From: Nocardioides sp.
GTDB taxonomy: Bacteria > Actinomycetota > Actinomycetes > Propionibacteriales > Nocardioidaceae
DNA: 64,000 nt
Assembly: GCA_037045645.1 (NCBI GenBank)
Contig: JBAOIH010000001.1
Span: forward strand, 1,054,001 to 1,118,000
Reading direction: 5' to 3'
In this document: positions 1 through 9,948 of the stretch, piece by piece
Numbering within the stretch: the first letter of the stretch is position 1
Layout of the letters: every line of letters begins with the position of its first letter
Translations under genes and position numbers: made by a program
The notes under the pieces: generated by a model
What the model was told of the DNA's origin: nothing
The model's input: the letters and a program-made list of their open reading frames with translations, nothing else
The model's database searches: none

Positions 1-296
1 ACGACCTGGTCGACGGTGACGTCTATACCAGCGAGATCGCGTGGACCAAGCCCGACGAGCGGGCTTTCCGGGCCGCGATGGACGCTGTGGGAGTGACCGA
101 CCCCGAGCGCTGCGTCTACGTCGGGGACCGACTCTTCGACGATGTGTACGGCGCCCAAAGCGCAGGCCTGCGGGCGATCCACATCCCGCACAGCAACATC
201 CCTGATGAGCAGCGCGGCCACACCGAGGGCGAGCCGGATGCGGTGGTGCGCGAACTGAGCGAGATCGTCGACGTGATCGAGGCGTGGCGCGGTTAG
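1..296 (+). CDS. HAD-family hydrolase, C-terminal part (truncated by window edge)
   Basis: The reading frame is open from base 3 and ends at TAG (294-296), so the N-terminus lies outside the window. The visible ~97 residues carry HAD motif III (a lysine in TKPDERAF) and motif IV (GDRLFDDV, the GDxxxxD Mg-binding acidic pair), followed by the usual C-terminal glycine turn (GAQSAGLRAI). These motifs indicate a phosphatase/phosphohydrolase of the HAD superfamily; the substrate cannot be read from this part. Its stop overlaps the end of the convergent DUF4439 gene by 4 bp. Confidence 0.85.
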   Translation, partial: DLVDGDVYTSEIAWTKPDERAFRAAMDAVGVTDPERCVYVGDRLFDDVYGAQSAGLRAIHIPHSNIPDEQRGHTEGEPDAVVRELSEIVDVIEAWRG

Positions 297-721
297 GCGT
301 ACTCCGACAACCCGGGCAGCGCCGTCGGTGCCTCCCCGAGAGTGGTCAGGCGTACGCCCGTGTCGAGCAAGGCGTCCGCCGCGGCCAATCGTTGGTCGCC
401 GACGGTATTGGCCACCAGGTCGGCGCAGATCTGCGCGCAGGCGTTCTCGATGTCCACCGCAACCGAACGCACCCCGGCGACAGTGTCGGTCGGACCTGAC
501 ACGGCGTACGCCACCTCGGCCGCCACCGGTGTTTCGCCCAGGGAGCGCAACACCGCAGTAAGCGAATCGCGCCGCGCACGATGCCAGTCGTACGCCTCCA
601 CCAGTTGGGCAGACAACGCCGGCTCCGCCGATGCGGACGTACGCCCACCCAGCACGCCGTAGAGATACAAAGCCGCATGCTCAGCGCTCAGAGCGCGCTG
701 CAACGCGTCGACGGTGGTCAT
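293..721 (-). CDS. DUF4439 ferritin-like domain protein
   Basis: A 142-aa all-helical protein. Conserved features are E14/H15 in the first helix (SAEHAALYLYG), a DWHRARRD segment near residue 45 and an E/C-rich third helix (ENACAQICADL). This fits the DUF4439 group of actinobacterial ferritin-like four-helix proteins; metal binding is inferred from the family and not proven by a complete EXXH pair. The start ATG (719-721) overlaps the stop of the upstream lipoprotein gene by 4 bp (ATGA), so the two are translationally coupled and probably work together at the membrane. Confidence 0.75.
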   Translation of the reverse strand: MTTVDALQRALSAEHAALYLYGVLGGRTSASAEPALSAQLVEAYDWHRARRDSLTAVLRSLGETPVAAEVAYAVSGPTDTVAGVRSVAVDIENACAQICADLVANTVGDQRLAAADALLDTGVRLTTLGEAPTALPGLSEYA

Positions 722-1227
722 GGCCCCTCCCGGAGAGCGGTGATCGCCTGGGCCGTGCCAGCTCGGATCCCGGCGAGCAGGCGCGCGAACTCCCCGCTGC
801 GCACTGCGACAAGGCGCAGCGCCGTCGCCTCGATGAGGTCCTGCTCGGCTTGCAACGCGGCGGCGTACGCCCGGCGTGGCCGACCGGCAGCAGTGACCGG
901 CGTGGGGTCGGTCTCCGACGGCCGTCCCGCCCCGTCGAGCACGTCGAGATGTTGCCGGTGCGCGCGCAGCAGCGGAGCGACCACGCGTCGCAAACCAGGG
1001 TGTCGAGTGCGTACGTCCTGCAGCAGCGCCACGAGAGCCAAGAGATCGGCGCGGGTCTGGTCCAGAACCTCCAGATCGGCGTCCTCGCTGGTGGTCGTCG
1101 GCGCACCACTGGTGGGCGCGGCGCTCGGCTCCGGGCGCTCGAACTCGCACCCACCCGTACCGAGCGACAGCATCGCCAGTCCGCCGAGCAACGCCGAGCG
1201 GCGAGACACGGGAAGGGTGGGCGGCAC
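718..1227 (-). CDS. Putative lipoprotein coupled to DUF4439 protein
   Basis: 169 aa. The N-terminus has a twin-arginine-like start (SRRSALLGG) and a lipobox-like segment ending in Cys (LGTGGC, Cys about residue 27), so it is predicted to be exported and lipid-anchored. A Ser/Thr/Pro linker follows, then a helical domain rich in Leu, Ala and Arg (about residues 55-165) with no recognised catalytic motif. In other actinobacteria such a lipoprotein sits just upstream of a DUF4439 gene, as here (4-bp overlap). The function is unknown. Divergent from rimP with ~86 bp between starts. Confidence 0.65.
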   Translation of the reverse strand: MPPTLPVSRRSALLGGLAMLSLGTGGCEFERPEPSAAPTSGAPTTTSEDADLEVLDQTRADLLALVALLQDVRTRHPGLRRVVAPLLRAHRQHLDVLDGAGRPSETDPTPVTAAGRPRRAYAAALQAEQDLIEATALRLVAVRSGEFARLLAGIRAGTAQAITALREGP

Positions 1228-1313
1228 GCGTCGACCCTATCGATCCCGGGCGTCTCACCTTGCGCTTCCCCCGGCCGCTAGGGTGGCCGGAACAACAGCA
1301 CAGGGAGGGACCC

Positions 1314-1793
1314 ATGACGCGCGCCGACCAACTACGCGACGAGATCGAGACAGCGCTCATCGGACCCCTGAGCACACTCGGTCTCGACGTCGAAGCCGTC
1401 GAGATCACGCCGGCCGGGAAACGCCGGATCCTGCGCGTCGCCGTCGACGGCGACGGCGGAGTCACGCTCGACACCGTCGCGGATGCCACCCGCATGGTCT
1501 CCGACACCCTCGACTCGTCAGACGTGATGGGGGAGCAGCCCTACACGCTCGAAGTGACCTCGCGCGGGATCGACCGTCCACTCACTCTTCCGCGGCACTG
1601 GCGCCGCAATGTCGACCGACTGGTCAAGGTGACCTTGGCCGGGGGCGACACCTTCACCGGACGCATCGAGAAGTCCGACGACACCGGCGCCACCTGCGAC
1701 GTCGAGGGCACCCGCCGCACGGTGTCGTACGACGAGATCGCCAAGGCGCTCGTCCAGATCGAGTTCAACCGCAAGTCGGAGGATGACCACTGA
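1314..1793 (+). CDS. rimP: Ribosome maturation factor RimP
   Basis: 159 aa, of usual length. It assists assembly of the 30S subunit. The N-terminal alpha/beta domain has the family pattern LGLDVEAVEITP...RILRVAVDGDGGVTLD, then the SM-like C-terminal domain with YTLEVTSRGIDRPL and the acidic tail. I chose ATG 1314 because AGGGAGGGA lies 3-11 nt upstream and the family starts here; the frame remains open upstream to 1260. A TAGGGT hexamer at 1279-1284 is a plausible -10. The stop overlaps the nusA start (TGATG), so it begins the rimP-nusA-ylxR-infB-rbfA-truB-ribF transcription unit. Confidence 0.95.
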   Translation: MTRADQLRDEIETALIGPLSTLGLDVEAVEITPAGKRRILRVAVDGDGGVTLDTVADATRMVSDTLDSSDVMGEQPYTLEVTSRGIDRPLTLPRHWRRNVDRLVKVTLAGGDTFTGRIEKSDDTGATCDVEGTRRTVSYDEIAKALVQIEFNRKSEDDH

Positions 1794-2776
1794 TGGATAT
1801 CGACCTGAGCATCCTGCGGATGCTGGAGCGCGAGAAGGAGATCTCCTTCGATGTCCTCGTCGAGGCGATCGAGCAGGCGCTGCTTACCGCCTACCACAAG
1901 ACGCCCGGCGCCTCGCCGCAGGCGCGAGTCGTCCTCGACCGCAAGTCCGGACGAGTGACCGTCCTCGTGGCCGAACTCGACGACGAGGGCAACAAGATCG
2001 CCGAATACGAGCACACTCCCGACGACTTCGGCCGGATCGCGGCGACCACCGCCAAGCAGGTCATGCTGCAGCGGCTCAAGGACGCCGAGGACGAGGTGAA
2101 GTTCGGCGAGTTCTCCGGCAAGGAGGGCGATCTGATCTCCGGCACGATCCAGCAGGGTCGCAATCCCGACGACGTGATGATCGATCTCGGCCGGTTGGAG
2201 GCGCTGCTGCCCTTGGGCGAGCGGGTGCCCGGCGAGCGGTATCAGCACGGCACTCGGATCAAGACGATCGTGGTCTCGGTGCGCAAGGGCATGCGCGGTC
2301 CCCAGGTCACGCTCTCGCGTACGCACCCCAATCTGGTCAAGAAACTGTTCGCGTTGGAGGTCCCCGAGATCGCCGACGGATCGGTCGAGATCGCGGCCAT
2401 CGCCCGTGAAGCCGGGCACCGGACCAAGATCGCCGTCACCTCGCACGTGGACGGGCTCAACGCCAAGGGCGCATGCATCGGACCGATGGGTCAGCGCGTA
2501 CGCAATGTGATGGCCGAACTCCACGGCGAGAAGATCGACATCGTCGACTGGCACGACGATCCCGCCCGGCTGATCGCCAACGCACTCTCGCCGTCTCGGG
2601 TGACCTCGGTCGAGATCGTCGATCTCGAGGCGCGCTCGGCGCGGGTTGTCGTACCCGACTTCCAGCTTTCGCTGGCGATCGGCAAGGAGGGCCAGAACGC
2701 CCGGCTCGCGGCTCGCCTCACCGGCTGGCGCATCGACATCCGTTCCGACGAGGCGCCCGCCCCCATCGACGAATGA
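1793..2776 (+). CDS. nusA: Transcription termination/antitermination factor NusA
   Basis: 327 aa. It binds RNA polymerase and nascent RNA to control pausing, termination and antitermination. The N-terminal polymerase-binding domain (residues ~1-110) is followed by the S1 domain (GDLISGTIQQGR), KH1 (HVDGLNAKGACIGPMGQRV with the GxxG loop) and KH2 (SLAIGKEGQNARLAARLTGW). As in other actinobacteria it ends after KH2 and lacks the C-terminal acidic repeats of E. coli NusA. The start overlaps the rimP stop. Confidence 0.97.
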   Translation: MDIDLSILRMLEREKEISFDVLVEAIEQALLTAYHKTPGASPQARVVLDRKSGRVTVLVAELDDEGNKIAEYEHTPDDFGRIAATTAKQVMLQRLKDAEDEVKFGEFSGKEGDLISGTIQQGRNPDDVMIDLGRLEALLPLGERVPGERYQHGTRIKTIVVSVRKGMRGPQVTLSRTHPNLVKKLFALEVPEIADGSVEIAAIAREAGHRTKIAVTSHVDGLNAKGACIGPMGQRVRNVMAELHGEKIDIVDWHDDPARLIANALSPSRVTSVEIVDLEARSARVVVPDFQLSLAIGKEGQNARLAARLTGWRIDIRSDEAPAPIDE

Positions 2777-2833
2777 GGCGCCGGGGCGATCGCGCCCCAG
2801 CCCACCAGTTCGATATCCCGTGGCGCGACACGC

Positions 2834-2839
2834 TAGACT
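2834..2839 (+). promoter_or_regulatory. Candidate -10 for a leaderless ylxR start
   Basis: TAGACT followed by 7 nt and then the GTG of ylxR. The spacing matches actinobacterial leaderless promoters (TANNNT hexamer ending about 7 nt before the first codon). It would be an internal promoter giving ylxR-infB expression independent of rimP-nusA. Confidence 0.45.
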
Positions 2840-2846
2840 GCCACAA

Positions 2847-3179
2847 GTGGTTCGCACCTCGGATTCCCCTGCCCGGACGCCAGTCCGGACCTGCATCGGG
2901 TGTCGGGAACGGGCCGCGAAAAGCGAGTTGTTGCGGGTGGTCGCCGGCACGGACGCGCTCGGCCGCCCGGCCGTCGTACCCGATCCGGATGCCATCTGGC
3001 CAGGTCGTGGGGCGCACCTGCATCCCACGAGCGCGTGTTACGACCTCGCGGTGCGCCGGCGGGCGTTCACCAGAGCCCTTCGGGTTCAGGTGGGGCTGGC
3101 CAGCGAACCGGTGGGCGAGCACCTGCGCTCGCAGTCAACGAAAACGAACACCGACCAGGACTGGAGCACCAGCTCATGA
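2847..3179 (+). CDS. ylxR: YlxR-family RNA-binding protein
   Basis: 110 aa when started at GTG 2847. YlxR proteins are small, probably RNA-binding (nucleic-acid-linked) proteins encoded between nusA and infB. The family signature RTCIGCRERAAKSELLRVV is present near the N-terminus, then GRGAHLHPTSACYDLAVRRRAF. GTG 2847 is preferred because TAGACT at 2834-2839 ends 7 nt before it and no Shine-Dalgarno sequence is evident; GTT at 2850 cannot serve. The frame is open further upstream but that part overlaps nusA. Confidence 0.85.
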   Translation: MVRTSDSPARTPVRTCIGCRERAAKSELLRVVAGTDALGRPAVVPDPDAIWPGRGAHLHPTSACYDLAVRRRAFTRALRVQVGLASEPVGEHLRSQSTKTNTDQDWSTSS

Positions 3180-3274
3180 GCACTCGATGAGTACCTCGAA
3201 ATGAGTGTGCAACACCCCCACTAACGGTCGCCCCGAAACATGCCCAGACATGAGGGTCGGCCAGAAGGAGAAAC

Positions 3275-6112
3275 GTGGCTAAGACCCGAGTGTCAGAACT
3301 CGCCAAGGAATACGGCATCACCAGCAAGGAGGCGATCAGCCTCCTCGGTGAGCTCGGTGAGTTCGTGAAGACAGCGTCCAGCAGTGTCGAACTGCCGGCC
3401 GTGATGAAGTTCAAGAAGGCTTACGGCGACGACCTGCTCGCCAAGCAGGCTTCCGCAGGTGCCGCCCCGGCCGCAGCCGACGCGCCCGCGCCGGCAGCAT
3501 CCGGCTCCCCGTCTGATGCCGCATCTGATTCCGGCACGCAGGCGGCTGCGCCGACCCCCGCTCCGACGCCTGCGCCGGCCGCCGCTCCCGCCAAGCCGGC
3601 CGGACCGCGACCGGGTCCGCGACCCGGTCCGAAGGCACCGGCCGCAGAGCCGACGCCCGAGCCTGCGCCGGTCGTGGAGACCCAGCCGGAGCCGGTCGTG
3701 GAAAGCAAGCCCGAGCCGCCTGCGGCGACGCCACCGGCTGCTGCGGTCGAGACGGACGGCTCTCCCAAGCCCCCCGCGCCCCGCCCCGTCGGACGCCCTG
3801 GTGCTCCGCGCCCGGGCAACAACCCGTTTGCCTCCTCGCAAGGTATGGGTCGCCGACCGGCACCGCAGCCGGGGGCAGAAGACATCCCGCGCCCGCCGGC
3901 CGCCCGTGAGGGTGGCGCACCGGGTCGCCCGGGTATGCCTCGCCCCAACCCGGCGATGATGCCCAAGTCCCCAGCCGCTTTCGGCACCGGCCCGGCCGGT
4001 CGCCCCGGTCGTCCCGGCGCAGGTCCTGGCCGTCCCGGCGCTCCGGGGCGCGGTGCCCCGGGTCGTCCCGGTGCTGGGGCGGGTTCGGGTGCTCCCGGCC
4101 GCGGCGGCTTCGGCGGCGGTCCTGGTGGCGGTGCCCCCGGTGGTGGCCCCGGCGGTGGCCGTGGTCGTCCCGGTCAGCGTGGTCAGACCCAGGGTGCCTT
4201 CGGTCGCCCTGGTGGTCCGTCGCGTCGTGGCCGCAAGTCCAAGCGGGCTCGTCGTCAAGAGTTCGAGCAGATGGAAGCGCCCACGATCGGTGGCGTGCGC
4301 GTGCGCAAGGGCAACGGTGAGACCGTACGCATGGCGCGCGGCTCGTCCCTGACCGACTTCGCCGAGAAGATCAACGTCGACGCCGCTTCGCTGGTGCAGA
4401 TGCTGTTCTCGCTCGGCGAGATGGTCACCGCGACCGAGTCCGTCAACGACGAGACCTTGGAGTTGCTGGGCGAGGAGCTCAACTACGTCGTCGAGGTCGT
4501 CTCGCCCGAGGACGAGGACCGCGAACTGCTCGAGTCCTTCGACCTGGAGTTCGGTTCCGACGAAGGTGACGAGGCGGACCTCGAAGTGCGCCCGCCGGTG
4601 GTGACCGTGATGGGTCACGTCGACCACGGAAAGACCAAGCTTCTCGACTCGCTGCGCAACGCCGACGTCGCCAAGGGGGAGGCCGGTGGCATCACCCAGC
4701 ACATCGGTGCCTATCAGGTGCACGCAGACGTAGACGGCGAAGACCGTCCGATCACCTTCATCGACACCCCGGGTCACGAGGCGTTCACCGCCATGCGTGC
4801 GCGTGGTGCGCAGGCGACGGACATCGCGGTGTTGGTGGTCGCGGCAGACGATGGCGTGATGCCGCAGACGGTGGAGGCGCTCAACCACGCCAAGGCCGCC
4901 GGTGTGCCGGTCGTGGTCGCGGTGAACAAGATCGACAAGCCCGATTCCGACCCGACCAAGGTCCGCGGTCAACTGGCCGACTACGGCCTGGTGCCCGAGG
5001 AGTACGGCGGCGACACGATGTTCGTCGACGTGTCGGCGAAGTCGCAGCTCAACCTCGACAAGTTGCTTGAGGCGATCGTGCTGACGGCCGACGCGTCCTT
5101 GGACTTGCGCGCCAACCCCCACCAGGACGCCCAAGGTCTGGTCGTCGAGGCGCACCTCGACCGCGGTCGAGGTCCGGTCGCCACGATCCTGATCCAGCGC
5201 GGCACGCTGCGTGTGGGCGACACGGTCGTGGCCGGTCCGGCCCACGGTCGCGTACGCGCCATGCTCGACGAGCACGGCAACAGCATCGATGAGGCGACCC
5301 CGTCACGTCCGGCGATGGTGCTCGGTCTCACCGCGGTGCCGGGTGCCGGTCAGAACCTCCTCGTCGTCGAGGACGACCGCACCGCTCGCCAGATTGCCGA
5401 GAAGCGTGAGGCCCGCGAGCGCGCCGCCCTCCAGGCCCAACGTCGCGTACGCCGTACGCTCGAGGACTTCATGGCCTCCATGGAGAAGGGCGAGAGCCAG
5501 GAGCTCAACCTCATCCTCAAGGGCGACGTGTCCGGTTCGGTCGAGGCGCTCGAGGACTCACTGGCCAAGATCGACGTCGGCGACGAGGTGTCGCTGCGCG
5601 TGATCGATCGCGGTGTTGGTGCGATCACCGAGACCAACGTGATGCTGGCCGCGGCGTCCGACGCGATCATCATCGGCTTCAACGTCCGCCCGCAGGGCAA
5701 GGCAACGGAGTTGGCCGACAAGGAAGGCGTGGAGATCCGCTACTACAGCGTGATCTACCAGGCCATCGAAGAGATCGAGGCCGCGCTCAAGGGCATGCTC
5801 AAGCCCGAGTTCGAGGAGTCGACCCTGGGCCAGGCGGAGATCCGCGCGATCTTCCGCTCGTCCAAGATCGGCAACATCGCGGGCTGCATGGTCACGTCGG
5901 GTCTTATCCGCCGCAACGCCAAGGTGCGGGTCATTCGCGACGGCGCGGTCGTGGCGGACAACCTCGACCTGGCCTCGCTCAAGCGGGAGAAGGACGACGC
6001 GTCCGAGGTCCGCGAGGGCTTCGAGTGTGGTCTGGTGCTGCGCAACTTCCAGGACATCAAGGAAGGCGACATTGTCGAGGCCTTCGAAATGAAGGAGATC
6101 CCACGGTCGTGA
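3275..6112 (+). CDS. infB: Translation initiation factor IF-2
   Basis: 945 aa, long like other actinobacterial IF-2. It delivers fMet-tRNA to the 30S subunit and drives subunit joining with GTP. The N-terminal IF2_N segment (TRVSELAKEYGITSKEA) is followed by a ~270-residue low-complexity Pro/Ala/Gly linker (about residues 60-310) with many GRPG repeats, a second IF2_N, then the G domain with GHVDHGKT at about residue 447, DTPGHE (G3) and NKID (G4), and domains II-IV. Start is GTG 3275 with AGAAGGAG 5-12 nt upstream. It is preceded by ~95 bp after ylxR. Confidence 0.97.
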   Translation: MAKTRVSELAKEYGITSKEAISLLGELGEFVKTASSSVELPAVMKFKKAYGDDLLAKQASAGAAPAAADAPAPAASGSPSDAASDSGTQAAAPTPAPTPAPAAAPAKPAGPRPGPRPGPKAPAAEPTPEPAPVVETQPEPVVESKPEPPAATPPAAAVETDGSPKPPAPRPVGRPGAPRPGNNPFASSQGMGRRPAPQPGAEDIPRPPAAREGGAPGRPGMPRPNPAMMPKSPAAFGTGPAGRPGRPGAGPGRPGAPGRGAPGRPGAGAGSGAPGRGGFGGGPGGGAPGGGPGGGRGRPGQRGQTQGAFGRPGGPSRRGRKSKRARRQEFEQMEAPTIGGVRVRKGNGETVRMARGSSLTDFAEKINVDAASLVQMLFSLGEMVTATESVNDETLELLGEELNYVVEVVSPEDEDRELLESFDLEFGSDEGDEADLEVRPPVVTVMGHVDHGKTKLLDSLRNADVAKGEAGGITQHIGAYQVHADVDGEDRPITFIDTPGHEAFTAMRARGAQATDIAVLVVAADDGVMPQTVEALNHAKAAGVPVVVAVNKIDKPDSDPTKVRGQLADYGLVPEEYGGDTMFVDVSAKSQLNLDKLLEAIVLTADASLDLRANPHQDAQGLVVEAHLDRGRGPVATILIQRGTLRVGDTVVAGPAHGRVRAMLDEHGNSIDEATPSRPAMVLGLTAVPGAGQNLLVVEDDRTARQIAEKREARERAALQAQRRVRRTLEDFMASMEKGESQELNLILKGDVSGSVEALEDSLAKIDVGDEVSLRVIDRGVGAITETNVMLAAASDAIIIGFNVRPQGKATELADKEGVEIRYYSVIYQAIEEIEAALKGMLKPEFEESTLGQAEIRAIFRSSKIGNIAGCMVTSGLIRRNAKVRVIRDGAVVADNLDLASLKREKDDASEVREGFECGLVLRNFQDIKEGDIVEAFEMKEIPRS

Positions 6113-6220
6113 CCACCGAGACCGCCGGCACGCACTGCGCTGCGTTGTCGGCGGTCGCGGGCCGTCCACCGGTCGCGGGCACCTCACACCATCCACACCA
6201 CTCACGAAAGAAGACGAGCG

Positions 6221-6682
6221 ATGGCCAATCCTCGTGTGCGCAAGATCGCGGATCGCATCAAGGTGATCGTGGCGGAGATGCTGGAGCGCAGGATCAAGGA
6301 TCCTCGTCTTGGTTTCGTGACCGTCACCGACGTCCGCGTCACCGGCGACACCCAGCAGGCAACGATCTATTACACGGTCCTCGGTGAGGACGAGAGCATC
6401 GCCAGCACGGCTGCCGCGCTGGAGTCTGCCAAGGGGCTGCTCCGCTCCGAGGTGGGCAAGCAACTCGGCATGCGCCACGTCCCCGCGCTCACGTTCGTGG
6501 CCGACCAGGTGCCCGAAGAGGCGCGCGCGATGGAAGAACTCCTCGCGCGGGCCAAGGCCCACGACGACGAGTTGGCGGCCCACCGCGGCACCACGTACGC
6601 CGGCGACGAGGACCCTTACAAGAAGCCACGCGAGGTCGCTGACGACGAGGACGACCTCGACGATCTCGATGACGAACGCTGA
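6221..6682 (+). CDS. rbfA: Ribosome-binding factor A
   Basis: 153 aa. It matures the 17S rRNA 5' end and helps late 30S assembly. The KH-like core shows RVRKIADRIKVIVAEML, IKDPRLGFVTVTDVRVT and the AxG kink region (AALESAKGLLRSEVGKQL). The C-terminal tail is a run of Asp/Glu (EDDLDDLDDER). ATG 6221 has a purine-rich GAAAGAAGACGAGCG leader. The 108-bp gap after infB holds no convincing gene; the DUF503 gene often found here is absent. Its 3' end overlaps truB by 14 bp. Confidence 0.95.
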   Translation: MANPRVRKIADRIKVIVAEMLERRIKDPRLGFVTVTDVRVTGDTQQATIYYTVLGEDESIASTAAALESAKGLLRSEVGKQLGMRHVPALTFVADQVPEEARAMEELLARAKAHDDELAAHRGTTYAGDEDPYKKPREVADDEDDLDDLDDER

Positions 6683-7556
6683 GCCGCGTCCTGGGCTGGT
6701 CATCGTCGACAAGCCCGCGGGCATCACGTCACACGATGTGGTGGCACGCGTACGCCGACTCGCGGGCACCCGCAAGGTCGGGCACGCGGGCACACTTGAC
6801 CCGATGGCGACGGGTGTACTGGTCCTCGGGGTCGGCCGGGCGACCCGCCTGCTCGGTCATCTGATGCTCACCGAGAAGGCGTACGCCGCCACGGCCCGGC
6901 TCGGTGTCGCGACGACCACCGACGACGCGGAGGGTGAGATCACGGCCACGGCGAACACCAGCGCGATCTCCGAGGATGACGTACGCGCGGCCTTCGCCGC
7001 CTTCGTCGGCGAGATCGAGCAGGTTCCTACGGCCGTTTCGGCCATCAAGGTCGACGGCAAGCGGGCGTATCAGCGCGTACGTGACGGCGAGGAGGTCGTA
7101 CTCAAAGCGCGTCCGGTGACGATCCACGACCTCGAGGTCTACGACGTCGTCCTGGGTGCGGATGTCGTCGACGTGACGTTCACCGTGCGGGGCTCCAGCG
7201 GAACCTACGTACGCGCATTGGCCCGCGACGCGGGCGCGGCTCTTGGTGTCGGTGGACACCTCACCTCGCTGCGTCGCACTGCTGTAGGAAGCTTCGACGA
7301 CTCCCTGGCCAGCACCCTCGATGACCTTTCCGAGGACTTCCGCCTGCTGTCGATCGCGGACGCGGCGCGGGCCAGCTTCGCGTCGTACGACCTCGACGAG
7401 AAGCAGGCGGGCGACGTACGCGTCGGGCGCCCACTCGCGCTCTCCTTGCCGGATCTGGCGCCTGTGGCCGTATTCGCACCGGACGGGGAGTTCCTGGCGT
7501 TGTATGCCGCTGCCGGTGCGGACAGCGCGCGTCCCGTGGCAGTGTTCGTCGGCTGA
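6669..7556 (+). CDS. truB: tRNA pseudouridine(55) synthase TruB
   Basis: 295 aa. It converts U55 of tRNA to pseudouridine. The N-terminus has GLVIVDKPAGITSHDVV, then the catalytic loop GHAGTLDPMATGVL with the catalytic Asp at residue 44, and further on the KRAYQRVRDGEEV and GSSGTYVRALARD family motifs. The C-terminal domain (residues ~225-295) is the actinobacterial type. Start ATG 6669 lies inside rbfA; the frame is open further upstream but the family begins here. Confidence 0.96.
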   Translation: MTNAEPRPGLVIVDKPAGITSHDVVARVRRLAGTRKVGHAGTLDPMATGVLVLGVGRATRLLGHLMLTEKAYAATARLGVATTTDDAEGEITATANTSAISEDDVRAAFAAFVGEIEQVPTAVSAIKVDGKRAYQRVRDGEEVVLKARPVTIHDLEVYDVVLGADVVDVTFTVRGSSGTYVRALARDAGAALGVGGHLTSLRRTAVGSFDDSLASTLDDLSEDFRLLSIADAARASFASYDLDEKQAGDVRVGRPLALSLPDLAPVAVFAPDGEFLALYAAAGADSARPVAVFVG

Positions 7557-7581
7557 GTCCGGATCGGTGAGCCGTGGAGTC

Positions 7582-7587
7582 TAGGAT
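7582..7587 (+). promoter_or_regulatory. Candidate -10 for leaderless ribF
   Basis: TAGGAT, then 7 nt, then GTG 7595. It supports initiation of ribF at 7595 and not at the upstream GTG 7574, which would contain this promoter in its coding region. Confidence 0.5.
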
Positions 7588-7594
7588 TTCGGCC

Positions 7595-8532
<938 letters not shown>

Positions 8533-8536
<4 letters not shown>

Positions 8537-9495
8537 CCCTCTCGCCGCAGGAGCGGTGGTTCGTCGACAGAGGGCTGGCCTACTTCGCCGATCCCGTACG
8601 CGCCACCGTGTGGCGGCGGTTGGCCCTGCCGCGGCTGGTGCCCGCACTGCTCGTGCTCTTTCTCCTCTCGGTGTCCGCCGGGGTCCTCACCACCAAACTG
8701 ATCCCCGGCGAGCAGTTGGCGTGGGTCGGTTTCACCGTGGGCGCGCAGTTGTTCGGCGTGCTGTGCCTGGCGTACGCACTCTTCGCGCTCCGGGCCGGCA
8801 GCATCACGCGCTGGGCTATCGGTCGAACCTTCGACAGCCTCTGGCAGCTCTATCCGCTGGTGACCAAGGCGCTGCCGATGCTGCTCGTCTTCATCACGTT
8901 TCTGTTCATCAACACCGAGGTCTGGCAGGTCGCCACAACCCTCAACGCCTCCACGATGGCGAGCGTGGTGTCGACCTTCGCGCTGCTGGCGGTGCTCTTC
9001 CTGTACGCCAGGCTGGCCAAAGTGGTCGGTCACTATGACGACAAACTTGATGGGCAGCGCGTCTGTGACGCGTGTGCCGGGACGCCCTTCGAGGCGTACG
9101 CCGACCTCGACGAACAACCGGGCATCGACGAGCCACTGGACCGCTTGGAGCGCGCCAACCTGGTGCTCGCGATGCTGGTCACCCAGGTAATCCAGGTGTT
9201 GCTGCTGTCGTTGGCAGTGATGGCGTTCTTCCTCCTGTTCGGCATGCTCACCATCAATGCCGACGTGGTGAAGTCGTGGACCGGGCACCCGCCCACGCCG
9301 ATCCTGTGGGGACTGCTCAACCAGGAGATCCTGCGGGTCTCGGTGTTTCTCTCGGGGTTCGCCGCGCTCTATTTCACTGTCACGGCCGTCAACGACGAGA
9401 CCTATCGACAGGAGTTCTTCGGGTCGCTGGAGGACGAGACCGAGCAGGCGCTGGCCGCGCGCGAGGTGTATCGGGCGATCCAACGCGCCGACTGA
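8533..9495 (+). CDS. Polytopic membrane protein with cytoplasmic CxxC loop
   Basis: 320 aa, not recognised. Hydrophobic segments lie near residues 30-50, 60-85, 110-130, 135-160, 215-240 and 270-290, giving about six membrane spans. A soluble loop at about residues 165-210 has QRVCDACAGTPFEAY, a CxxC pair that could bind metal or form a disulfide. Start GTG 8533 overlaps the ribF stop (GTGA), so it is coupled to ribF. The TGA stop is part of the dispersed repeat that starts at 9494. The function is unknown. Confidence 0.6.
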
Positions 9496-9583
9496 CCTGT
9501 CGCGTGTGCTCTGCGGAATGTGCTCGACCTGTCGCGTCTGCTCTGCTGCTCTGCGGAAAAGCCGAGCATTAGCGACAGGTCGG
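9494..9583. repeat. Dispersed repeat, family A (two direct copies and one inverted copy)
   Basis: The core GACCTGTCGCG occurs at 9494-9504, again at 9526-9536 and in inverse orientation (CGCTAATG... side reads GCGACAGGTC) at 9572-9581. The first two copies are followed by TGTGCTC or TCTGCTC. Copy 1 starts inside the TGA stop of the preceding gene. The same core appears three times at 20258-20343. The inverted copy allows a stem with copy 1 or 2, so the array could act as a transcription terminator between convergent genes. Confidence 0.75.
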
Positions 9584-9948
9584 CCGGTGGCGACGTGCTC
9601 GCACGCGACTCGTTCGTGCTCGGCAATGACAACACCGAAACGAGCCAGTCGATGTGGGCCATGCTCCGGCGCCGCAGAGGGCTGCCTGCCCGAATAGCGA
9701 GGGCTTATGGCGACCTGATCCCGTGGCCGGTGAAGTTCGAGCATCGCTGGGAGTAGTCCGTACTCATGTTGCGCCAGGAGAGCCGACGCCGACAGGATCT
9801 TCCTCTGACCGACGAAAGGCGGAGCACTTGCGGCGTGGAAAGAACGCCTGGCTGGTCCGATGTGCCAGCGAGACCCCGGGATCTCATCCGAGTCCCGACA
9901 TGAACGTATGAACAGCGGCGCCTTGCGTAGGAGCCGTGAGCGATTGAT
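9584..9948. other. Gap between convergent genes, no convincing gene
   Basis: About 365 bp after the repeat. Short open frames exist (one of 78 aa ends at 9756 with a basic stretch MWAMLRRRRGLPARIAR), but none has a ribosome-binding site plus recognisable domain. It may hold decayed coding DNA. Confidence 0.4.

Noticed and set aside
293..1507. 404-aa minus-strand open frame covering the DUF4439 gene and more
   Set aside because: Only the last 142 residues (from 721) match a family; the rest is a shadow of the lipoprotein gene and rimP in another frame.
3293..5275. 660-aa open frame on the minus strand of infB
   Set aside because: Antisense shadow of high-GC codon use; the translation is Arg/Gly-rich without domain motifs.
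6109..6387. Frame starting at the GTGA overlap after infB, considered as a DUF503 remnant
   Set aside because: Its translation is His/Arg-rich with no DUF503 resemblance and runs into rbfA out of frame.
7574..7594. Upstream GTG 7574 as the ribF start
   Set aside because: It would place the TAGGAT promoter hexamer inside the gene and adds residues not seen in the family.
9520..9756. 78-aa open frame in the gap after the first repeat array
   Set aside because: It begins inside the repeat, has no ribosome-binding site and no recognisable domain; kept only as a gap note.
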